From positions 1 through 64,000 of the forward strand of contig CALUZV010000020.1 of NCBI GenBank assembly GCA_944325345.1: a stretch of 64,000 bases of DNA, in the 5' to 3' direction. Positions 1 to 7,649 of the stretch are shown here, one piece after another. The notes beneath the pieces are model-generated. The model was given only the letters and a program-made list of their open reading frames with translations, was not told where the DNA came from and did no database searches. How positions within the stretch are numbered: the stretch's first letter is position 1; each line of letters starts with the position of its first letter. The translations under genes were made by a program, and so were the position numbers. This DNA is from an uncultured Parabacteroides sp. (GTDB taxonomy: Bacteria > Bacteroidota > Bacteroidia > Bacteroidales > Tannerellaceae).

Positions 1-224
1 TGCGCCTTGATGTTGTCAAGCGCAAGGTTCGTCTCCCTCGCTTCCACGCTCTTGCCTTTGGCACGGTTGCCCTTTGCGTCCCAAAGCTCCTTTGCGATGC
101 TCCGCTTGCAACTGAACTGCGCCACCGTCCCGTTGATTGTAACCCGTCCCATGATGGGGACAATTCCGTTCTTCTCCTTGCTGCCGTTCGCATAGAACAG
201 CACGCGAAATGTGCTCCTTGTCAT
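1..224 (-). CDS. Tyrosine-type site-specific integrase, N-terminal part (truncated by window edge)
   Basis: Reading the minus strand from ATG at 224-222 gives an open frame of 74 codons running off the left edge, beginning MTRSTFRVLFYANGSKEKNG and continuing with a VPIMGRVTINGTVAQFSCK motif. This is the N-terminal arm-DNA-binding region typical of integrases of Bacteroidales conjugative and mobilizable elements; the core-binding and catalytic domains (R..HxxR..Y) lie outside the window. These enzymes recombine the attachment sites of an integrative element. The gene points out of the window, so the rest of the element presumably lies to the left and one end of it may fall between 225 and about 573. 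I saw no tRNA or obvious att core there. The family call is strong; whether the gene is complete cannot be judged. Confidence 0.85.
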   Translation of the reverse strand, partial: MTRSTFRVLFYANGSKEKNGIVPIMGRVTINGTVAQFSCKRSIAKELWDAKGNRAKGKSVEARETNLALDNIKA

Positions 225-243
225 ACTCGTTCTTTTTTGGTTG

Positions 244-251
244 CAAAACTA
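244..251 (-). promoter_or_regulatory. Probable -7 box of integrase promoter
   Basis: The minus strand reads TAGTTTTG, matching the Bacteroidota -7 consensus TAnnTTTG, 20 nt before the integrase ATG. No good TTTG -33 element is seen at the usual 19-21 nt spacing, so the promoter may be weak or activator dependent. Confidence 0.4.
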
Positions 252-466
252 TAAATCAACGAGTTAAACCTTGACAAGCAAACCTATGCAGAACGGCGCA
301 AATAAATCGGAGAGTGTTAAATCTGCATTTCTGACGGGTAACGAATAGGAAACCGTTCTCTTTCTCCAATCTGCCGTGGAACGCTTTTCAGTCCTCTGCC
401 CAACTTCCGTGATTTTCTCCTAACTGTCTAAATCTCAATTTCTATTGCGTTAATCTGCTGATTTTC

Positions 467-498
467 TTTGATTATTCCAGCGATATTCCGTAACTTTG
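467..498 (+). promoter_or_regulatory. Promoter of the broken lipoprotein gene
   Basis: TTTG at 467-470 and TAACTTTG at 491-498 with a 20-nt spacer, an excellent match to the Bacteroidota housekeeping promoter. Transcription would start near 505, giving a leader of about 70 nt before ATG 574. Confidence 0.75.
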
Positions 499-573
499 CC
501 TTCGTCCTCGCCAATCCCCGGCATCGGGCCGCGCAAGGACATTTTTTTGCAACACCCTTTAAATCTTCAGAGT

Positions 574-2103
574 ATGAAAACACAACATCTGACTTATCTA
601 CTTGTCCTCCCCTTCGCATTTTTGCTTGGGCTGTTTTCGTGTAGCGATGACATCGGAGAGAACCCGGATATCCAAACTTCAACCAACTATCTGGATTTAA
701 TTCAGGGTAAACTGGAGAGTATGAATATGCCCCGACCCGCCGGGTCTTATGATTATCCTGTCTATCCGGGGCTAAAAGGAGGCACGTATGACTGGGAAAC
801 GATTCCAACCACGAGATTAAAACTCATGGCCTGCGATATCCCCCAAAATTTAGCAGATTCCATGTCTTCGCAAGCCTTAATACAGGCTCTTTGGGAGCAT
901 CCCTATTTTCCGGAGATTGCCGAAGAAGGGAATTATCAGGCAGCATTCGATTCGATCATTGCCAAAACGAACGCATATAAGACTTTAGTCGCTCCTTGGC
1001 AACCCGTAAACTTCCATAAGCAGGTCTAAAAGATTTGCTGGAGCGCCGTTCGCTGGTTAAGGTGGTCGAAGGCGAAGAAGCGCTTCCCGACGCCTTAAAT
1101 GTACTTATCGCACAAGAGGTTTTGTATGGTTTAAGCTACGAAGAACGGAAACAGTTGGCTGGCGAGGTGTTCAATCCGCTTTCAAGTCGGCTCCCCTCTA
1201 CGTCGGAGCTATTCATCCTCGGACGACTGATGTCGCAAGTCGAATTTCCGGCTTACGAAGAAGCCATAAAGGGCGACGCAACCCTCAAGGACTTTGTGGA
1301 ACAAGGGAAAGTACCGAACAACGGCCTCGGTTCCATCTACACAAGCCTCAGTTCGCTGTCTTTGAAATTCGAGGATTTCCACAACGACGAATATCTCAAA
1401 AATGAAGCTAATATTATCGCCGCCACCAACATGGAACGCCCTGCCGACTCGTACGATTACCCCATCTACCCGGGGATGGACTCCTGGGGCTCGCTGGATG
1501 CGAACTGGAAAATGATAATCGGGGTCGAAATTCCCGTGGAGATGCTTCAAGAGATGTCCACCGAGGCTCTTTTGCAAGGAATTTGGGAGTATCCGCACTT
1601 TTTTTATCATTTCGACCGCTTTCAATTCGTTAGAAGATGGTTACGAAACCTGGCTGTATGATGCCAACATCTATCAGGAGTTTCTGAAAAGAGACGATGC
1701 CGCCGATTGCCTTCTCCGACTCTATAGAAATATGGATGTAATCCACGAAGATGCTCTCCTCCAGCCTCATTCGCTCGATGTCGTCCTGGCGCACGATATT
1801 TACCTGAGAAAATACAGCACGGAAGAGCTGAAAGAGCTGATCGAACTCGTTTACCAGCACGACATCCTTCGTTATGGGGCAGATTCACCGCTCTATTACA
1901 GCATGAAATATACTTCGTGGTTTTTAATCGGCAGGATTCTGAGGCAAGCGGCTTACGAACCCTTCATGGAAGTCTTGAAAAAGGACGAATTCATGCAATT
2001 ATTCATCGAGCGAGGGGATATAAATATCGGCCTCGTCGTCGGGCTGCCTTACCCCATCTACGAAACGCTCGATAGCTTCGCTAAACAATTTTTAAACGAA
2101 TAA
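574..2103 (+). pseudogene. Two-repeat lipoprotein of unknown function, broken by two frameshifts
   Basis: ATG at 574 starts a lipoprotein signal peptide (hydrophobic run ending LLGLFSCSDD, Cys at residue 23). The frame closes at 1027-1029, but coding sense continues at once in another frame (GLKDLLERRSLVKVVEG, with a stop at 1017-1019 in that frame) and shifts again at a T7 tract (1599-1605) to the frame ending at 2103. Joined, the product would be about 500 residues with two diverged copies of one module: RPAGSYDYPVYPG and RPADSYDYPIYPG, each followed by xxALIQALWEHPYF-like and LFILGRLMSQVEFPAYE-like segments. Modules of this type occur, to my recollection, in uncharacterised Bacteroidales lipoproteins; I assign no function. 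One fewer T in the T7 tract would restore the second junction; the first junction (about 1017-1022) is not a homopolymer. The rest of the window shows little sign of sequencing error, so true decay is likelier. Confidence 0.75.
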
Positions 2104-2152
2104 AACATCTTTCCCCACCTCTTTCGGGGCCTTTTCAGGCTATAAAACCGGC

Positions 2153-2182
2153 ATATCCCTCCATTCGGGGGGATATTTTTTT
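2153..2182 (+). terminator. Rho-independent terminator behind the broken lipoprotein gene
   Basis: Arms ATATCCC and GGGATAT around a 9-nt loop, followed directly by TTTTTTT. It separates the pseudogene from the repeat array that follows. Confidence 0.75.
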
Positions 2183-2199
2183 GCTCAAAAATCAGCAAA

Positions 2200-2433
2200 A
2201 GTATTTAGAAATAGACTTTTAACGTGCAAAAAGTGGATTTCTAATTTCTTAAATCCATTTTTCCAGTGGAAAAGTGGATTTTTAATTACTAAAATCCACA
2301 TTTGACATGTGAAAAGTGGATTTTTAATTTCTAAAAGAGTAGTTCTACATGTCAAAAATGGATTTCTAATCATTAGAATCCACTTTCTACATATGAAAAA
2401 TGGATTTTTAATATCTAAAATCCACTTTTATCG
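2200..2433. repeat. Intergenic palindromic tandem array A (period 42 bp, AT-rich)
   Basis: Units start at 2231, 2272, 2314, 2356 and 2398 (spacings 41, 42, 42, 42), with a degenerate unit before. Each contains a GTGGATTT / AAATCCAC-type inverted repeat about a TTAAT-like centre, then a spacer such as TTTGACATGTGAA. The unit at 2314 keeps only one arm (AAAAGAGTAG replaces the second). The array occupies much of the 505-base gap between the broken lipoprotein gene (after its terminator) and the promoter at 2536. Its 42-base period keeps a 14-codon frame open, but no start, ribosome site or protein family supports translation. Confidence 0.85.
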
Positions 2434-2535
2434 TTTTCTTAACAAGACGAAATGTTTAGAAACAAAATTAGCCGCCAAGGGGATGCGGCACGAAACCGAA
2501 AAAATTGATTTCCGACAAAAAAATCTGCAAAAACA

Positions 2536-2567
2536 CTTGGAAAAACAAAAAAGGATACCTAATTTTG
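2536..2567 (+). promoter_or_regulatory. Promoter of the acidic protein gene at 2609
   Basis: CTTG at 2536-2539 and TAATTTTG at 2560-2567 with a 20-nt spacer; the -7 box is perfect and the -33 box has one mismatch. The expected start near 2574 gives a leader of about 35 nt. Confidence 0.65.
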
Positions 2568-2608
2568 CCGTCGGATAAAACAAAAATCATCATTAAAACT
2601 AAGTTGAT

Positions 2609-3487
2609 ATGGGTACTTTGAAGTTAATTGACAACTTTCAGATGTACAATCTGAACAAAGCCGAAAAGGCCACCCTCGCCCAGACGTACAAAGCGCTGGT
2701 CGAAGAGGGAACAACCAGTTCGACACCGGATCAGCCCAGCGTGCAGTCCGGCGAAGAAGGGTATCAAAAGTTGAACATCCCCGAGGAGCTGTGGAACCGC
2801 TTCTGCACGGCCGAGGAATACATGTCGGACATGACGATGCAATCCACCGCCAGCGAGGAAACGCCTGAGATGCAGGCAATCGCCGCCAAACGCGAGAAAC
2901 TTGTCCAGGTGTGCGTCCGCCGGGTTTTGGAAAGCGAGGATATGCCCATCGAAGACGAGCAGGAGGCCGCCAAGAAGCTGAAAATCGTCGTTTCGCCTTA
3001 CAAGGGGATTTACAAGAAGACCGTCAAGGAAAAGATTTCCATCGTGAACGGTTTCTTGAAAGACATCAAGAAGGAGGAATACGCGGAATATGTTACGACG
3101 CTCAAGCTCGACGGATATATCGCTGAGATAGAGCAGTTGCACAACCAATATTGCACGCTGAAGAAACAGCGGAGCAGCCGCCAGGCCGAGAAACCGGACG
3201 ACATGACGGTGGAGGCGCAGAGCAAAATCCTGCAAGACGCCCTCGACGACATGAACGCCTATGCCAACGCGACGAGCCTCCTCGAGCCGTCGGAGGAGAC
3301 GACGAAGTTCATCCTCGAAGTCCGCAACCTCTTCGACGAGACGCGCGCCGCACGCAACATGCGCGACAGCAAACGCGACGACGACGAGACCGACGAAGGC
3401 GAAGGCGACGAGCCGACCGAGGAAACGCCGGGCGAGCCGACGGAAGAGACACCGGGAGGGGACGATGACCGGCCGGTGGTACAATAA
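2609..3487 (+). CDS. Acidic-tailed cytoplasmic protein of unknown function (DUF6261-like?), ends DDRPVVQ
   Basis: 292 residues, no signal peptide or membrane segment. The body (about 1-250) looks all-helical and charged; the C-terminal 40 residues are Asp/Glu/Pro/Thr-rich (TEETPGEPTEETPG) and end in DDRPVVQ. The same terminal heptapeptide closes the protein at 18327-19238, although their bodies have diverged; the protein at 10737-11552 has the same size and a similar N-terminal layout. I suspect the Bacteroidales family DUF6261, from general layout only. It has its own promoter (2536-2567), directly behind repeat array A, and a terminator-like hairpin after it, so it is probably monocistronic. 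Start ATG 2609 is the first in frame after the promoter. Function unknown. Confidence 0.75.
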   Translation: MGTLKLIDNFQMYNLNKAEKATLAQTYKALVEEGTTSSTPDQPSVQSGEEGYQKLNIPEELWNRFCTAEEYMSDMTMQSTASEETPEMQAIAAKREKLVQVCVRRVLESEDMPIEDEQEAAKKLKIVVSPYKGIYKKTVKEKISIVNGFLKDIKKEEYAEYVTTLKLDGYIAEIEQLHNQYCTLKKQRSSRQAEKPDDMTVEAQSKILQDALDDMNAYANATSLLEPSEETTKFILEVRNLFDETRAARNMRDSKRDDDETDEGEGDEPTEETPGEPTEETPGGDDDRPVVQ

Positions 3488-3576
3488 AGTCCATTTTTTT
3501 TCAATATATATAGAATGATTTTTTCCATACATTGTTTTGTTTTATGTGAGACAATATCTTACGCAGGGAGAAGGGC

Positions 3577-3605
3577 GAAGGGATTCGGCCTTCTTTCGTT
3601 TTTAT
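3577..3605 (+). terminator. Probable terminator after the acidic protein gene
   Basis: GAAGG (3577-3581) and CCTTC (3589-3593) form a short stem with a 7-nt loop, followed by TTTCGTTTTTAT. Weak stem, but correctly placed between two genes on the same strand. Confidence 0.45.
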
Positions 3606-3649
3606 AGGAAAGAAATGATTCCATCACATATAAAAAGCCGAAAGAGACT

Positions 3650-4201
3650 ATGACAAACTTCGAACAAGAAAAGATTATCCAGGTGGTGCTTTACATCCTC
3701 AACAAAACAGGGGGGATTGACTATTACCACGTCTTCAAAATCATCTACTTTGCCGAGATGAAGCATTTGGCGAAGTGGGGACACCGAATCCTGAGCGACG
3801 AGATGCGCGCCATCGATTACGGGCCGGTTCCCACGAAATTGTACGACGCAGTGAAGGGCAAAAACGCGCCGCAGACACGGCTGGCGGATTTGCTGCGGGA
3901 GGCAATAGCCTTCGCGGGCGAGGATGCGCCGAACGTGCTGCTGGCAAAGGGGCCGGCAGACATGGATTACATCTCGGCGTCGGAAGCAGAGGCGCTCGAC
4001 GAGTCGATAGCGGAGAACGCAAACCTCACCTTCGGGCAGCTCAAAGAGAAATCGCACGACCGAGCGTGGCGAGAAGCCTTCCAGCGGAAGAATGGGACGA
4101 ACAAAATATCGGCAGTCAGCATGGCTCGCGTGATGCACGCCGACGAAGCGACACTTAACTATATACAGGAACAGGAAGAGATTGAGGAAGCCTTACTATG
4201 A
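3650..4201 (+). CDS. Panacea-domain (DUF4065) protein, probable antitoxin
   Basis: 183 residues beginning MTNFEQEKIIQVVLYILNKT, followed by YYHVFKIIYFAEMKHLAKWG and a YGPVPTKLYDAVK motif: the helical Panacea (SocA/GepA, DUF4065) domain. Panacea proteins serve as antitoxins for many unrelated toxin families. The stop overlaps the start of the next gene by 4 bases (ATGA at 4198-4201), the antitoxin-first layout usual in type II modules. The promoter was not clear. The C-terminal 60 residues (helical, from about 120) would be expected to contact the partner. The domain call is strong; the antitoxin role follows from family knowledge and the overlap. Confidence 0.8.
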   Translation: MTNFEQEKIIQVVLYILNKTGGIDYYHVFKIIYFAEMKHLAKWGHRILSDEMRAIDYGPVPTKLYDAVKGKNAPQTRLADLLREAIAFAGEDAPNVLLAKGPADMDYISASEAEALDESIAENANLTFGQLKEKSHDRAWREAFQRKNGTNKISAVSMARVMHADEATLNYIQEQEEIEEALL

Positions 4202-4650
4202 CAAAACTATTTGATTTATTAGGAAAAGAAGAAGCTGAAGCCTTTGCACGAAAAAATATACAAGTCGGGAATGTTTACCGAATCAAAATGGACGCGCGGA
4301 ACGGGATTATCCCGAAGGCCGGGGCGACATCGCGGAACAAATTCTTTATTGTGCTCGGTTTCGACGACGACGGGAATGTTTACGGAGGAGTTATCATCAA
4401 CTCGAATATCAATCCGAACGTGCCGCAGAGCGTCAAGGACTGGCAGATGCCTATCAAGCAATCGAAATATCCATTTTTGGAACATGATTCGTACGTCGAT
4501 TGCTCGAAATTGAAATGCGCAAGTCCCGAAAGGTTCGGGCAGTGGAAATATTTAGGCTTCATGGAAGCCGCAGATGTGTCGCTCATCCGGGAAACTGTCC
4601 GAAGTAGCCCGAATGAAACCAAAGCACATCTGGCGATGTTCGGACTATGA
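4198..4650 (+). CDS. Probable toxin partner of the Panacea antitoxin (PemK/MazF-like fold suspected)
   Basis: 150 residues. The core reads VGNVYRIKMDARNG followed by a Lys/Arg region, SRNKFFIVLGFDDDGNVYG and GVIINSNIN, the beta-barrel pattern seen in PemK/MazF-type endoribonucleases (G-x-V-Y near the N terminus, then K-x-R-x-V-V-L, then I-I-N-S). The similarity is by eye and weak. It starts within the stop of the Panacea gene (ATGA), so the two are translationally coupled. If the fold is right it would cleave RNA and be neutralised by the upstream protein. Alternatives are an unrelated small enzyme or another Panacea-linked toxin class. No terminator is evident; the next gene starts 155 nt downstream behind its own -7 box. 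Confidence 0.55.
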   Translation: MTKLFDLLGKEEAEAFARKNIQVGNVYRIKMDARNGIIPKAGATSRNKFFIVLGFDDDGNVYGGVIINSNINPNVPQSVKDWQMPIKQSKYPFLEHDSYVDCSKLKCASPERFGQWKYLGFMEAADVSLIRETVRSSPNETKAHLAMFGL

Positions 4651-4767
4651 ACTAAAAAGGGAAGTAGAAAGCCGGCCGAGGAACAGCAAAAGCCGGCATA
4701 TCTTCCCGCATCGAAGATTTTAAAGCAAAAATATCCCCCAACCCTTTCTCCTTTTATTTAAATAATG

Positions 4768-4775
4768 TATTTTTG
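4768..4775 (+). promoter_or_regulatory. Probable -7 box of the kinase operon promoter
   Basis: TATTTTTG fits TAnnTTTG, 31 nt before ATG 4806. The -33 region (CTTT at 4744-4747) is only a partial match. Confidence 0.45.
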
Positions 4776-4805
4776 GCAGATGATTAATCACGATTTGTAG
4801 ATGTC

Positions 4806-6656
4806 ATGAATTTGCCCAACGGATATTTACTTCAGCAAGGAAAATACAAGCTCACGCAGGTCGTAGGGCAGGGCGGCTTCGGTATAACCTACAAAGGCGT
4901 ATGGTTCACGGAAGTAAAGGGCGCGCTGGGGACTATCCACACGGAGGTGCCGGTCTGCATCAAGGAGTTTTTCTTTAAAGACTATTGCGACCGCGACCCG
5001 GAGACGCAGGCCGTGAGCGTGCACTCGGAAACGGGGAAACAACTCTTTGGGAAGTTCCGCGAGAAGCTCATCAAGGAGGCGAAGATATTGTCGGACGTTC
5101 ACCATCCTTACATTGTGAATGTCCTGGAGGTGTTCGAGGAGAACAACACGGCGTATATCGTCATGGAATACATCGCCGGGCAATCGCTGAAATACAAACT
5201 GGAAAAGGAAGGCGTGCTGCCCGAGAAGCTGGTGCTGAAATACGTCCGGCAAGTCGGCGAAGCCCTCCAGTTCGTACACGAAAAGCAAATTGTCCATCTC
5301 GACATCAAGCCCAGCAACATCCTGCTCGACACGCACGATGACGCGCGGCTTATCGACTTCGGCGTCAGCAAACGCTACGACATGGAACAGCAAGAGACGA
5401 GCACGACGATGCTCACGCTCTCGAAAGGCTTCGCTTCCGTCGAGCAATATGACGACGAAGGGACGCAGAGCTTCTCTCCGTGCCCGGATATCTATTCCCT
5501 GGGGGCGACGATGTATAACCTGCTGACGGGAAAGATTCCGACGGAGTCCATCCTCCGCGTAACACGGCCGCTCGTCCCGCCCCGGGAGCTGAACCCGGCT
5601 ATCAGCGAGAAGACAGAGGCCGCCATCCTCCGGGCGATGGAATTGGCGCCTGAGAAACGCTTCCAGACGGTTGCCGAGATGATGTCCGCGCTCGACTTGC
5701 CCGAAATCGTCCCGCCGGAGGAGAACCAACCGGCTCCTACCCCGCCGGAAACGCCGCAAACCGTTGCGGAAGGCGACGAAGAGACGGTCGTGAAGCACGA
5801 CGAGGAGGAGACCATCGTCTCTACGCCCCCGACGATGCCCGCGAAGGAGGAACCAACGAATGTTTCCCCGACGGAGCAAAAGCCGAGGGGCAAACGCTGG
5901 ATGGTAGCTGCCGCTGTAGCCTTGGCCGCGATTGCCGGCATCTGGGGAATCGCCACCAACGGGGAGAAACCGGAGGAGCAAACGCCCATCGCCCAAACGG
6001 AAACGCCGGAGCCTACTTTGCCCGAGCCGGAAACCGAGCAGCCGGAGGCCGAAGCGACACCGACGCCCCAACAGGAGGAACCGAAGCGTGAACCTGCCGT
6101 AGCCGAGCCGCAAAAGGTTGCCGAACCGCAGCAGCAGACTCCGACAAAACCGGAAACCCGGCCGGAGGAGACTGAGAAGCCCCAGCCAACGCCTCAACCT
6201 GCCGAGGAACCGACGGAGGAGGCCGACGCAGAGACGGCAAATGCGGCCGACATCGACCGGAGGTACAACGACCTGCTGGCTTCGGGACGCGGAAGGATGA
6301 AGGCCGAGGACTACGCCGGGGCAAAGGCGGATTTCACGGCGGCACGCAATCTGAAGCTGACGGAAGAGGTCGTCCGACTGATGATTGACTGCGACGCGAA
6401 GGCGGAAGAGCAACGGACGGAAGCGCGCATCGCCCAGTACGAGGAGAAGATGGCATTCGGCGATTACCGCATCGTCCGCAAGAAGTCGAACGGGCGCTAC
6501 GGGGCTATCGACGAGAACGGGTACGAGAAAATACCCTGCCGCTACTTGAGCGTGGGTATTGCCGAGGGCGGAAGGGCCTTCGAACGGACGGACAACCTGT
6601 TCGACATCTACAACACGAAAGGAGAATTGATAACAGAGGGTGCAACATATTATTAG
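4806..6656 (+). CDS. Transmembrane Ser/Thr protein kinase (PknB/Hanks type) with TPR-like and WG-like C-terminal domain
   Basis: 616 residues. Kinase domain about 14-285: Gly-rich loop GQGGFG (21-26), ATP-binding Lys53 (VCIKEFF), catalytic loop HLDIKPSN (164-171; Asp166), DFG 184-186 and a GFASVEQY activation/P+1 segment; all catalytic residues are present. A linker rich in Pro/Glu/Thr follows, with one membrane segment near 368-386 (MVAAAVALAAIAGIWGIA) after basic RGKR. A second Pro/Glu-rich stretch leads to a TPR-like helical pair (RYNDLLASGRGRMKAEDYAG) and a WG-repeat-like end (GRYGAIDENGYEKIPCRY). The kinase is cytoplasmic and the C-terminal part is periplasmic or external, presumably a sensor. 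Genes for an outer-membrane-like protein and a Kelch lipoprotein follow 5 and 37 nt downstream and may be cotranscribed. FHA and PP2C partners are encoded at 34-38 kb. Confidence 0.9.
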   Translation: MNLPNGYLLQQGKYKLTQVVGQGGFGITYKGVWFTEVKGALGTIHTEVPVCIKEFFFKDYCDRDPETQAVSVHSETGKQLFGKFREKLIKEAKILSDVHHPYIVNVLEVFEENNTAYIVMEYIAGQSLKYKLEKEGVLPEKLVLKYVRQVGEALQFVHEKQIVHLDIKPSNILLDTHDDARLIDFGVSKRYDMEQQETSTTMLTLSKGFASVEQYDDEGTQSFSPCPDIYSLGATMYNLLTGKIPTESILRVTRPLVPPRELNPAISEKTEAAILRAMELAPEKRFQTVAEMMSALDLPEIVPPEENQPAPTPPETPQTVAEGDEETVVKHDEEETIVSTPPTMPAKEEPTNVSPTEQKPRGKRWMVAAAVALAAIAGIWGIATNGEKPEEQTPIAQTETPEPTLPEPETEQPEAEATPTPQQEEPKREPAVAEPQKVAEPQQQTPTKPETRPEETEKPQPTPQPAEEPTEEADAETANAADIDRRYNDLLASGRGRMKAEDYAGAKADFTAARNLKLTEEVVRLMIDCDAKAEEQRTEARIAQYEEKMAFGDYRIVRKKSNGRYGAIDENGYEKIPCRYLSVGIAEGGRAFERTDNLFDIYNTKGELITEGATYY

Positions 6657-6661
6657 CAGAC

Positions 6662-7612
6662 ATGAAAAGAAAAATTACGATTTGGCTCGTATGGCTATGG
6701 CTCCCCTTGCTGGTGTGGGCGCAGGATAAGACCTACAACCAGAAAGGCGACGAGGCCATGCAACGTCAGGACTACCGGGAAGCCAAGATGTGGTACGAAG
6801 AAGGGGTTTCCCAGTGCGACGCATACAGCATTAAGCAATTAACTACTATTTGGCTACAGAACGAGAAGATGCGGCCGTCGATGCGGAGCTTGATGAACAA
6901 GTGTCTGAACTGCCTCAACGTCCAGGCGACCGAGAACGACACGACGGCAATTGAACAACTCATCGTGTATTACACGGAAGGCATTGGCTCGCCCGCCAGC
7001 GATGAGTTGGCGGACTATTGGAAGGAGAAACTGGAGCTGACGCGCCACCCGGTCGTTTCCTACGAGGAATATGTCCGGCGGATGGAGCTTGAGAAGCCTG
7101 CCGAACCGATGAAATTCTTCGTCGGCTACATGTATTCCATGGAAATGCCCTACGGAATCACCTTCGGAGGTGTGAAGAAACGTTTCGGCTGGTACGCACG
7201 CTTCAAGACGAATATGTCCTTCAAAGACAACCTGACGGAATGCAATAACAACAACGGGGGACAACTTATGGGTGTTCCGGCAGGGACTACGTATCGCTTT
7301 ACGAACAATCGGGAGGTCAATGCTTACGCGGCAACGGCCGGACTGGTAGTCAAATGCACGCCGTGGCTCTATGCATCGGTGGGCTTGGGCTACGGGAACC
7401 GCTCGGTGCTCTACGAATACATCACGACCGATTTCCAGACCGGGGCAGACCAAAGCACGGCATGGGCGAAGAATACCGACGCGAGCTATTCGGGCGTGGC
7501 GGGGGATATCGACTTGATGCTGAAGTTCGGACCCATCTTCGTGAGCGGGGGTTGCAGTACGGTCAATTTCCAATACATCGACCTGAATGCAGGCGTAGGT
7601 GTTTTCTTCTAA
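6662..7612 (+). CDS. Exported protein with TPR-like N-terminus and outer-membrane beta-barrel-like C-terminus
   Basis: 316 residues. Signal peptide MKRKITIWLVWLWLPLLVWA, cleavage likely after VWA. Residues about 21-60 resemble a single tetratricopeptide/Sel1-type repeat (GDEAMQRQDYREAKMWYEEG). From about 145 the sequence alternates aromatic and small residues (FFVGYMYSMEMPYGITFGGV, then WYARFKTNMSF and LYASVGLGYGNRSVLYEY) and ends in Phe-Phe, as outer-membrane strands do. The gene starts 5 nt after the kinase stop, so the two are almost certainly cotranscribed and functionally linked. No specific family recognised. Confidence 0.6.
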   Translation: MKRKITIWLVWLWLPLLVWAQDKTYNQKGDEAMQRQDYREAKMWYEEGVSQCDAYSIKQLTTIWLQNEKMRPSMRSLMNKCLNCLNVQATENDTTAIEQLIVYYTEGIGSPASDELADYWKEKLELTRHPVVSYEEYVRRMELEKPAEPMKFFVGYMYSMEMPYGITFGGVKKRFGWYARFKTNMSFKDNLTECNNNNGGQLMGVPAGTTYRFTNNREVNAYAATAGLVVKCTPWLYASVGLGYGNRSVLYEYITTDFQTGADQSTAWAKNTDASYSGVAGDIDLMLKFGPIFVSGGCSTVNFQYIDLNAGVGVFF

Positions 7613-7649
7613 ACAGAAACCATAGATTTATCATTAAGAAAAAGACATT

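Larger units (their letters stand above)
225..573. other. Intergenic stretch between integrase and broken lipoprotein gene
   Basis: 349 bases with no credible reading frame. It holds back-to-back promoter elements: a minus-strand TAGTTTTG (RC at 244-251) 20 nt upstream of the integrase start and a plus-strand promoter at 467-498. It is a plausible place for the boundary of the integrative element, but no direct repeat or tRNA end is visible within the window to prove it. Confidence 0.5.

Noticed and set aside
2624..3532. 302-codon minus-strand frame opposite the acidic protein gene
   Set aside because: Antisense shadow; the plus frame has promoter, start and a paralogue with the same C-terminus.
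4827..6413. 528-codon open frame on the minus strand opposite the kinase gene
   Set aside because: Composition-driven shadow of the GC-rich kinase gene; rich in Arg/Leu with no domain, and the plus-strand kinase motifs are unmistakable.
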